Shown here: positions 1-5,486 of the stretch, in pieces
Layout of the letters: each line of letters starts with the position of its first letter
Position numbering within the stretch: the first letter of the stretch is position 1
NCBI GenBank assembly: GCA_022708385.1
Contig: JAKIYU010000185.1
Location: 1-5,486 of the forward strand
Reading direction: 5' to 3'
Source: Bacteroidota bacterium
GTDB lineage: Bacteria; Bacteroidota; Bacteroidia; Bacteroidales; PXBB01
Length of the DNA stretch: 5,486 nt
Notes under the pieces: generated by a model
The model's input: the letters and a program-made list of their open reading frames with translations, nothing else
Database searches by the model: none
What the model was told of the DNA's origin: nothing
Made by a program: the position numbers and the translations under genes

Positions 1-2217
1 AACTCCATTAAAATTATCGGAGAAAAAACCGACAAATATGTACAGGCCTATTTTGCCTACGACTCCAAAAAATCCGGGGGTATTACTGTATCGCACCTGC
101 GTTTTGGCGATACGCCAATCAGGTCGCCCTATCTGGTAAACACAGCCAATTTTGTGGCCTGCCACGTGCCTTCGTATCTCGACAAATACGATATGCTGAA
201 GGGACTCAGAAAAGGGGGCACATTCCTCCTTAACAGCATCTGGGACGAAAACGAAGTCGTTAGCAAGCTGCCCAACAGCATGAAAAAATACATGGCCGAA
301 AATGATATTAATTTCTATATCATTAATGCCACAGCCATTGCCGAAAAAATTGGCCTGGGCAACCGCACCAATACCATTATGCAGTCGGCTTTCTTTAAAC
401 TCACCGAAGTTATTCCTTACGACCTCGCTGTAAAAGAAATGAAAGATGCCACCTATAAAACCTATAACAAGAAAGGCGAAGAAGTGGTGCGCATGAATAT
501 GGCCGCCATCGACAGCGGAGCAGACGTGGTGCGGGTTAATGTGCCACAGGAATGGAAAAACCTGCCTCCTGATGTAAAAAAAGAAGAAAATGCGCCGGAT
601 TTCATCAAAAATGTGGTGTTCCCTATTAATGCACAAAAAGGCGACGACCTCCCTGTAAGCGCATTTAAAGGTCGCGAAGATGGCACTTTCCCCAGCGGCA
701 CCAGCGCTTTCGAAAAAAGAGGCATAGCCGTTTCAATACCCGAATGGCAGCCCGAAAACTGCATACAGTGCAACCAATGTTCATTTGTATGCCCTCACGC
801 TGCTATCAGACCCTTTTTAATAAATGAAAGTGAAATGAAAGGACTTCCTGCCGGAACCCAAACACTGGCAGCTACCGGAAAAGCTTTGGCAGGTCTTCAG
901 TACAGGATGCAGGTAAGCCCGCTCGATTGTACCGGCTGCGGCAACTGTGCCGATGTGTGCCCTGCTCCCAATAAGGCGCTCATCATGAAACACCTCGAAA
1001 CGCAACATGCCGAGATTGACCGATGGAATTATTTTGAAAAATATGTGACCTACAAGGACACCCTGCTTCCCAAGCAACAGGCCGTTAAAAACAGCCAGTT
1101 TGCACAACCCCTCTTTGAGTTCTCGGGTGCCTGTGCCGGCTGCGGTGAAACACCCTATATTAAACTTATCACCCAACTTTACGGCGACAGGATGATGGTG
1201 GCTAATGCCACAGGATGTTCTTCTATTTACGGCGGCTCTGCTCCTTCGATGCCCTATTGCACCAACAAAGAAGGTAAAGGTCCCGCATGGGCCAATTCTT
1301 TATTTGAAGACAATGCCGAATACGGTCTTGGAATGGCGCTGGGTGTAAAACAACTCCGCAACCGCATTGCCGAAAAAATGAAAGCCGCCATGGATACCGA
1401 TATGAGCGCTGAAATAAAAGAGTTGTTTAAAAAATGGATAGATAATAAAGAGGATGCAAAAGTAACCAAAGAAGTGTCTTCCGAAATTATTGCCCTGCTC
1501 GAAAAAGAAACCCATCCCCTGGCCAAAGAACTGCTTGCCCTCAAACTACATTTGATAAAGAAATCGATATGGGTGTTTGGTGGCGACGGTTGGGCTTATG
1601 ATATCGGTTATGGCGGTCTCGACCACGTGCTGGCTTCGGGCGAAGATATTAATGTACTGGTACTCGATACCGAGGTCTATTCAAATACAGGCGGACAGGC
1701 TTCCAAATCGACACCCGTAGGGGCTATTGCCAAATTTGCCGCTTCCGGAAAAAAAGTGCGTAAAAAAGATCTCGGCATGATGGCCATGTCGTACGGCTAT
1801 GTTTATGTGGCACAGGTGGCCATGGGCTCGAGCCAGTCGCAGTATCTCAAAGCAATAAGAGAAGCAGAGGCTTATCCCGGCCCGTCGCTCATTATTGCCT
1901 ATTCACCTTGTATCAATCATGGGTTGCGCACGGGCATGAGCAAGGCACAGGCACAAGCCAAATTGGCCGTTGAAGCCGGCTACTGGCACCTGTACAGGCA
2001 CAATCCTATGCTTGAAGCCGAAGGCAAAAATCCGTTCCAGCTCGATTCCAAAGAACCTAAATGGGAAAATTTTCAGGAATTCCTCAATTCAGAAGTGCGT
2101 TATTTTTCTCTGAAGAAAGCCTTCCCTAAAGAAGCCGAAGAACTTTTTGCCGCTGCCGAAAAGAATGCCAAATGGCGTTTTGAAGGCTACAAACGCCTTT
2201 CGGAAAGAGTCTATTAA
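1..2217 (+). CDS. nifJ: Pyruvate:ferredoxin (flavodoxin) oxidoreductase, C-terminal 738 residues (5' end outside window)
   Basis: This cytoplasmic enzyme oxidises pyruvate with CoA to acetyl-CoA and CO2, passing electrons through three 4Fe-4S clusters to ferredoxin or flavodoxin. The frame is open from base 1, so the GTG at 154 is an internal valine codon, not a start. Numbering residues from base 1: the gamma domain fills about 1-210 and the EKR-type linker about 214-250 (its EKR is at 238-240). The 2x[4Fe-4S] ferredoxin domain follows, with CxxCxxCxxxCP motifs at Cys254/257/260/264 and Cys310/313/316/320. The TPP-binding domain carries GDGWAYDIGYGG at about 528-539 and SNTGGQ at 561-566. 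The proximal-cluster cysteines are Cys378, 381, 406 and 637. All expected cofactor ligands in the visible part are present. The family is usually near 1,170-1,200 residues, so about 440 are missing. The protein ends about 100 residues after Cys637, without the long C-terminal extension known from the Desulfovibrio africanus enzyme. A hairpin follows the stop, so it probably ends its own transcript. Confidence 0.98.
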   Translation, partial: NSIKIIGEKTDKYVQAYFAYDSKKSGGITVSHLRFGDTPIRSPYLVNTANFVACHVPSYLDKYDMLKGLRKGGTFLLNSIWDENEVVSKLPNSMKKYMAENDINFYIINATAIAEKIGLGNRTNTIMQSAFFKLTEVIPYDLAVKEMKDATYKTYNKKGEEVVRMNMAAIDSGADVVRVNVPQEWKNLPPDVKKEENAPDFIKNVVFPINAQKGDDLPVSAFKGREDGTFPSGTSAFEKRGIAVSIPEWQPENCIQCNQCSFVCPHAAIRPFLINESEMKGLPAGTQTLAATGKALAGLQYRMQVSPLDCTGCGNCADVCPAPNKALIMKHLETQHAEIDRWNYFEKYVTYKDTLLPKQQAVKNSQFAQPLFEFSGACAGCGETPYIKLITQLYGDRMMVANATGCSSIYGGSAPSMPYCTNKEGKGPAWANSLFEDNAEYGLGMALGVKQLRNRIAEKMKAAMDTDMSAEIKELFKKWIDNKEDAKVTKEVSSEIIALLEKETHPLAKELLALKLHLIKKSIWVFGGDGWAYDIGYGGLDHVLASGEDINVLVLDTEVYSNTGGQASKSTPVGAIAKFAASGKKVRKKDLGMMAMSYGYVYVAQVAMGSSQSQYLKAIREAEAYPGPSLIIAYSPCINHGLRTGMSKAQAQAKLAVEAGYWHLYRHNPMLEAEGKNPFQLDSKEPKWENFQEFLNSEVRYFSLKKAFPKEAEELFAAAEKNAKWRFEGYKRLSERVY

Positions 2218-2268
2218 TCAAAAAGAAAAACGCTTTAGTTTTTATTAATAAAGCCATCTGTCAAAAAC

Positions 2269-2308
2269 AAAGAAGCACAACAGAATGTAATGTTCTTTGT
2301 GCTTCTTT
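2269..2308 (+). terminator. Strong hairpin after nifJ, probable intrinsic terminator or leader hairpin
   Basis: The arms AAAGAAGCACAA (2269-2280) and TTGTGCTTCTTT (2297-2308) are perfectly complementary over 12 bp. A one-base bulge (C2281) and an inner 4-bp stem, AGAA (2282-2285) with TTCT (2293-2296), leave a 7-base loop. The 3' arm is T-rich and runs into TTTCTT. It sits 51 bases after the nifJ stop and only 26 bases before the next start codon. It most simply ends the nifJ transcript. Because so little room is left for a promoter after it, it could instead lie in the leader of the phosphatase mRNA. Confidence 0.75.
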
Positions 2309-2334
2309 CTTAAAAAATTAAATAAAAAATTCTT

Positions 2335-3147
2335 ATGAATACCCAGACAAAACAATTATTTTTCGCTTTTCTGTTGCTGCTTTCTACGAGCTATATCACA
2401 TCCTGCGTCAAATGTCATCCCGAAAGAGAAGAAAGAGGCGGGCGGCACCTGGAGATGGCTGTGTTATATCAGCAACGGGCGGCAGAATATAAAGCCCTGT
2501 GTTTTCAGGCGTTTAATACGGCACGGCTGATGCTCGAGAAGGATTTGGAAAACAAGGAAATCACTAAAAAACGCGCATTGGTTTTCGATATTGACGAAAC
2601 CGTCCTCGACAACAGCCCCTATGAAGCAAAATTTGCCCTTGAAGGGATTTCCTATCCCGAAAAGTGGAAGGACTGGTGCCAGATGGGCAAGGCCGCCGCT
2701 GTACCTGGTGCCAAAGAATTTATTAAAGAATCCGCCGAAAAAGGGTATGCCATTATTTATATTTCGAACCGCAAAGCCGAATTGTTCGAAAAAACAAAAG
2801 ACAACCTCCGGCAGGCGGGTTTGGTTTTAGAAAACGATAGTTTACTGATGATGCGCGAAGGCGACGACAACAGCAAGGAGGCCCGCCGCCAAAGGGTGCT
2901 TCAGAACTACCATATTTCTTTGCTTTTCGGCGACAATCTGGCCGATTTTGATGTATTATATGAAAACAAGACCATGGCTCAAAGGGACAGCCTTACAATG
3001 GCCTTTAAAAATGAATTTGGCAGACGCTTTATCATTTTGCCCAATGCCATGTACGGCGACTGGGAAATGGCCCTTTACGACAACAACGGCAAAATGCCCG
3101 CCGAAGAAAAAGCACTAAAAAGAAAAGAAAACCTGATAAGTTTTTAA
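2335..3147 (+). CDS. Lipoprotein acid phosphatase, class C / e(P4) family (HAD superfamily)
   Basis: This 270-residue protein is a predicted membrane-anchored phosphomonoesterase. It starts with a lipoprotein signal peptide: a hydrophobic stretch at residues 8-21, then the lipobox ITSC with Cys24 as the lipidated residue. The mature part carries the HAD motifs of class C acid phosphatases. Motif I is DIDET, with nucleophile Asp85 and acid/base Asp87. Motif II is the serine of ISNRK at 143-147. The motif III lysine is probably Lys181, and motif IV is GDNLADF with Asp200 and Asp204. The full catalytic set and normal length suggest an active Mg-dependent enzyme. Characterised relatives such as Haemophilus e(P4) hydrolyse nucleoside monophosphates and NMN outside the cytoplasm; the substrate here is inferred only from that family. 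No Shine-Dalgarno is visible and the leader is A/T-rich, which is usual in Bacteroidetes. The ATG is well placed for the signal peptide. The stop codon directly abuts the next ATG, so the two genes are very likely cotranscribed. Confidence 0.93.
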   Translation: MNTQTKQLFFAFLLLLSTSYITSCVKCHPEREERGGRHLEMAVLYQQRAAEYKALCFQAFNTARLMLEKDLENKEITKKRALVFDIDETVLDNSPYEAKFALEGISYPEKWKDWCQMGKAAAVPGAKEFIKESAEKGYAIIYISNRKAELFEKTKDNLRQAGLVLENDSLLMMREGDDNSKEARRQRVLQNYHISLLFGDNLADFDVLYENKTMAQRDSLTMAFKNEFGRRFIILPNAMYGDWEMALYDNNGKMPAEEKALKRKENLISF

Positions 3148-3510
3148 ATGCGAAAAACAGTTGTAGTGCTGGGCGCATCGCCCGATGAAACACGCTATTC
3201 CCATAAAGCCGTCAGAAAGCTTAAACAAAACGGGTTTGATGTGGTGGCCATTGGGGCAAGAGAAGGGCAGATTGAGGATGTGCCCATACAAACTGAAAAG
3301 GTGGTGCCCGCTTCGGTTTATGCCGTGACTTTGTATCTGAATCCGGCTTTGCAGAAGCAGTATTATGATTACATACTGGGTCTTAATCCGGCCTTTATTT
3401 TTTATAACTACGGTACCGAAAATGATGAACTGAAAAACCTTGCACAGGCCAAAGGGATTGAAAACAGGGAAGGCTGCACCCTTATTGAATTATCATTGGG
3501 CCGGTTTTAA
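3148..3510 (+). CDS. CoA-binding domain protein (YccU-like, Rossmann fold)
   Basis: This 120-residue cytoplasmic protein consists of a single CoA-binding domain. The N-terminal beta strand and glycine loop read VVVLGASPDETRYSHKAV (5-22), followed by a LKQNGFDVVAIG segment and EGQIEDVPI, typical of this family's nucleotide-binding half. The C-terminal half has the YNYGTENDEL stretch and a CTLIEL strand near the end. Length and motif order match stand-alone CoA-binding proteins such as YccU, whose exact role is not established; related domains occur in succinyl-CoA synthetases and acyl-CoA ligases. There is no catalytic motif and no signal peptide. The ATG follows the phosphatase stop codon with no gap, which indicates translational coupling. 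Whether it is functionally tied to the phosphatase is unclear, since the two products should be in different compartments. A hairpin terminator lies 19 bases after the stop. Confidence 0.9.
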   Translation: MRKTVVVLGASPDETRYSHKAVRKLKQNGFDVVAIGAREGQIEDVPIQTEKVVPASVYAVTLYLNPALQKQYYDYILGLNPAFIFYNYGTENDELKNLAQAKGIENREGCTLIELSLGRF

Positions 3511-3529
3511 CAGCGAATAATCAATAAAA

Positions 3530-3564
3530 AAAGAGGCTGCACACGATTAGGAAACAGCCTCTTT
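3530..3564. terminator. Bidirectional intrinsic terminator between convergent genes
   Basis: The arms AAAGAGGCTG (3530-3539) and CAGCCTCTTT (3555-3564) pair perfectly over 10 bp with a 15-base loop. On the + strand the 3' side continues as ATTATTTTT. On the - strand the stem is followed by a run of seven T's (complement of A3526-3532), so it can work in both directions. It lies between the stop of the + strand CoA-binding gene (3510) and the stop of the - strand lipoprotein gene (3585). Confidence 0.9.
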
Positions 3565-3584
3565 ATTATTTTTAAAGCTTCTTA

Positions 3585-4859
3585 TTAATTGCCGCCTAAA
3601 ACTTTAAAATTATCAACCCTGTAGGTTGAAGTCTGGCCGCCTGTGCCGCTGCCTTCGTATTTGAAGCCGATATAAACGGTGCTGCCGGCATAAGTAGTTA
3701 GGTTAGAATTACCTGAAGGAATCCAGTTGTTATAACCGTCCGCATCAGTGGCTACATAAGCATCAGCAAGCGGTGTCCAAGTGGCTGCAGCGATGTTGGT
3801 TCCATCAAAATTTGTCGAAATATAGACGGTTACGGCATCGTGTGTCCAGTAGGAGAATTCTGTTTCGAAGTTCAGCCTGTAAATCGAATAACCGGTAAGG
3901 TTAATGGGTGGTGAAATCAGCCAACCGATATTGGAAGCTTCTGCCGACTGATAGGCCGACATTTCAGCATATTGATTGCCTGAATATTCTTTACCCCTCC
4001 ACTTTTTGCTGCCGGCCGTCGCCTGTGTCTGCCAGCCGTTTATGTTTACATCGCTATTGATAGTAACTGTTGAAAAATCTTCCTGCAGTATGGCTGTAAA
4101 ATTTCCACCTCCACACCTTGTGCCGGTTAAAAGAATTTCTTCCTTAGAGCGTAAATAGAGCTGCATAGTTCCATTATATTCTCCCACAATAGCCACCAGA
4201 GAGCCGTTGCCCGAAGCTACGGTGTCGCCGGCAAAGCTGGCATACCCGCTGGTGCGTACTATAATCTGGTTGCCAAAGCAATCTTCGAGGGTGCGGTTTA
4301 CAGTAACAAGATTGGGTTTATCGGCATAAGTTTTACCCAGTTCCACATCGTTGAACTGAACGCCTTCGAGCTTCACAAGCTTGCCTTGAATGCTTGAATT
4401 GATGTCGGTAATATTTACAACTGTGGGGGCAATAACCACATCGTTCTTTTGTTTAATCACATTTTTGTCCACATCCACAGAGTCGAGTTGAAGCATACCG
4501 TTATAAGCCGATAATACGGTACCCTTAAGATATATCCTCACAGAATCGCCCTGATATACGCCACCGGAAGAAAGTGTACGCACCACTATTGATCCGGTGC
4601 CATCCTGAATATAGAAGTTTTTATAAATATTGCCGTTTTTGTCGTCCATAGTTACTGTAGCGTAAACCGACGAATCGCCGACAAATTTGACATTTACACC
4701 TGTGTAAAGAGCGCGCAACTGCGCAACAGTAAGAATGCTGCCTACAGGAATATCCTTTATGGGAGGAGTATCAAATTCCTGTTTAACACAGGAAGTAAAA
4801 ACCATAATGCCGGCCAGAATGGCGAGCAAAAAAACTTTTGTTTTGTTCATTGTGTTCAT
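3585..4859 (-). CDS. Surface lipoprotein with two OB-like repeats (DUF5689-like) and choice-of-anchor J domain
   Basis: This 424-residue predicted outer-membrane lipoprotein has a signal peptide (hydrophobic 9-21) and lipobox FTSC, with Cys24 lipidated. The acidic/polar residues after it (VKQEFD) resemble Bacteroidetes surface-export signals. Residues about 35-245 look like a DUF5689-type region made of two related OB-like units. VVRT at 92-95 and IVRT at 200-203 match, as do GD at 104-105 and 211-212, and YNG..QL at 119-124 and 228-234, with near-equal spacing. Residues about 256-423 form a jelly-roll-like choice-of-anchor J domain: LQEDFST, NGWQ, WLISPPINL, and the closing YRVDNFKVLG. No enzymatic motif is seen, so a binding role is likely, probably as partner of the receptor encoded 35 bases upstream. 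The ligand is unknown. Two in-frame ATGs (residues 1 and 4) are possible; the second would give a more typical MNKTK start. The domain calls are from motif recognition, not a profile search. Confidence 0.85.
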   Translation of the reverse strand: MNTMNKTKVFLLAILAGIMVFTSCVKQEFDTPPIKDIPVGSILTVAQLRALYTGVNVKFVGDSSVYATVTMDDKNGNIYKNFYIQDGTGSIVVRTLSSGGVYQGDSVRIYLKGTVLSAYNGMLQLDSVDVDKNVIKQKNDVVIAPTVVNITDINSSIQGKLVKLEGVQFNDVELGKTYADKPNLVTVNRTLEDCFGNQIIVRTSGYASFAGDTVASGNGSLVAIVGEYNGTMQLYLRSKEEILLTGTRCGGGNFTAILQEDFSTVTINSDVNINGWQTQATAGSKKWRGKEYSGNQYAEMSAYQSAEASNIGWLISPPINLTGYSIYRLNFETEFSYWTHDAVTVYISTNFDGTNIAAATWTPLADAYVATDADGYNNWIPSGNSNLTTYAGSTVYIGFKYEGSGTGGQTSTYRVDNFKVLGGN

Positions 4860-4884
4860 ATTGTATTTGGTATTATAAAATTAC

Positions 4885-4894
4885 AAAAAAAAAA
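4885..4894. repeat. Ten-base A/T homopolymer between receptor and lipoprotein genes
   Basis: An uninterrupted A10 run on the + strand reads as T10 on the coding strand, directly after the receptor stop codon. I see no GC-rich hairpin before it, so it is not a convincing terminator. The 35-base spacer as a whole is A/T-rich, as expected for a ribosome-entry region in Bacteroidetes. Confidence 0.6.
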
Positions 4895-5486
4895 TTAAAA
4901 TCTGAAACTGACCATAGCAAAATAAGTGCGGCCGTACATGTACGAGAATTTGGGCGGGAATTTGCCAATTTTCTGGGTGTCATAACGCAGTTGTTCAAAG
5001 CCGCCTGTGATAAAGTCGGTATTGTTGAGCAGGTTGTTGACGTTAAGGTTTATATTGATGAAATAGTTTTTAATTTTAAACGATTTACCACAGAACATAT
5101 CGATTGTGTAGGCGTTGTCGAGTTTCGTCTGCCCGAGAATTTCGCCCCATTGCGGGTCGGACACCACGTAGCCTTCGAGGGCTTCTGCAGTGCGTCTGTC
5201 GGGATTGACATCGAGGTACATATCGGCGAAATAGTTGAAGTTAACGCCCACAAACCAGAATTGTTTACCATTATAGCGCAGGGCGCCTGAAGCAGCTGTC
5301 TGGGGCATACCGCCCATTTTATAGTTTTGCAGATAAGCCACTTTGTTTTCGGCCAGGATAGAAGCGTCGTTGTCGCGGGCAATGATAATGTTCGGGCGGG
5401 AATTCCAGATGTTTTCGCTTTTTGTAAAGGCGCCTGTAAACTGCAGCGAGGAATTGATGTTCCAATCAACACCTAACTCAACTCCT
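4895..5486 (-). CDS. TonB-dependent outer-membrane receptor, C-terminal 196 residues (5' end outside window)
   Basis: This is the last part of the beta-barrel of a TonB-dependent receptor, which imports a bound substrate across the outer membrane using TonB/ExbBD energy. The frame is open to the window edge; the first readable residues are GVELGVDWNINSSLQFTGAF, a typical outer-barrel strand. Alternating aromatic/hydrophobic strands follow, with the recognisable segments GGMPQTA, FNYFADMYLDVNPDRR (about 5191-5238), GGFEQLRYD and YGRTYF. The protein ends in FRF, the C-terminal aromatic that the BAM machinery recognises. The codon at 5339-5341 is an internal GTG valine, not a start. The plug and TonB box are outside the window, so the substrate class cannot be read. 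The next gene downstream encodes a surface lipoprotein, not a SusD homologue, so this is probably a receptor-lipoprotein pair of a non-SusD type. The operon promoter must lie beyond the right edge. Confidence 0.92.
   Translation of the reverse strand, partial: GVELGVDWNINSSLQFTGAFTKSENIWNSRPNIIIARDNDASILAENKVAYLQNYKMGGMPQTAASGALRYNGKQFWFVGVNFNYFADMYLDVNPDRRTAEALEGYVVSDPQWGEILGQTKLDNAYTIDMFCGKSFKIKNYFININLNVNNLLNNTDFITGGFEQLRYDTQKIGKFPPKFSYMYGRTYFAMVSFRF

Noticed and set aside
462..1544. Open frames on the - strand inside nifJ (462-773, 817-1176, 1254-1544, 1300-1515)
   Set aside because: They lie entirely antisense to a strongly conserved gene; their translations are Ser/Phe-rich with no recognisable domain.
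154..2217. A complete nifJ-like gene starting at GTG 154
   Set aside because: The frame is open from base 1 and the preceding 51 codons encode conserved NifJ gamma-domain sequence, so the true start is outside the window.
2226..2243. Small inverted repeat AAAAAC / GTTTTT just after the nifJ stop
   Set aside because: Only 6 bp with a single G-C pair; too weak to call a terminator, and the stronger hairpin downstream explains termination.
2591..2830. 79-codon + strand frame inside the phosphatase gene
   Set aside because: Out-of-frame shadow of the HAD domain; Lys/Pro-rich translation with no family features.
3976..4158. 60-codon + strand frame opposite the lipoprotein gene
   Set aside because: Antisense shadow of a gene with clear domains; no start context or homology signal.
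4838..5290. 150-codon + strand frame opposite the receptor gene
   Set aside because: It reads plausibly but is antisense to unmistakable TonB-receptor strands, and it overlaps the lipoprotein start and the spacer.
5050..5472. 140-codon - strand frame overlapping the receptor in another frame
   Set aside because: Same-strand shadow of the receptor; the translation is rich in Ser, Thr and Pro with no barrel pattern, while the receptor frame is conserved throughout.

Overview
The window looks like a chromosomal segment from an anaerobic member of the Bacteroidetes (Bacteroidota). The evidence is a long NifJ-type pyruvate:ferredoxin oxidoreductase, a TonB-dependent receptor tail ending in the sequence FRF, a Bacteroidetes-type surface lipoprotein (DUF5689-like plus choice-of-anchor J), AT-rich gene leaders without clear Shine-Dalgarno sequences, and A/T-flanked hairpin terminators. 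Genus cannot be assigned from this sequence. There is no RNA gene, insertion sequence or CRISPR array.

Layout, left to right. (1) 1-2217 (+): the C-terminal 738 residues of NifJ; the N-terminal ~440 residues lie outside the window. (2) 2218-2334: an intergenic region with a strong hairpin at 2269-2308. (3) 2335-3147 (+): a lipoprotein acid phosphatase of the class C / e(P4) HAD family. Directly abutting it with no gap is (4) 3148-3510 (+), a small CoA-binding (Rossmann-type) protein. (5) 3530-3564: a hairpin terminator that is T-rich on both sides and serves the convergent gene ends. (6) 3585-4859 (-): a lipoprotein with two OB-like repeats and a C-terminal choice-of-anchor J domain. (7) 4895-5486 (-): the last 196 residues of a TonB-dependent receptor that continues beyond the right edge. 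Genes 6 and 7 run right to left and are 35 bases apart, so they are very likely one operon with the receptor first.

How they may work together. NifJ is central anaerobic metabolism: pyruvate to acetyl-CoA, CO2 and reduced ferredoxin. The receptor and its lipoprotein form an outer-membrane uptake pair, analogous in layout to SusC/SusD but with an unrelated lipoprotein. The lipoprotein phosphatase on the opposite strand belongs to a family that dephosphorylates nucleotides. A link between the two (nucleotide, nucleic-acid or phosphate-ester scavenging) is an inference from proximity and OB-like folds only. No clearly novel system is visible. The least characterised part is the receptor/OB-repeat lipoprotein pair.
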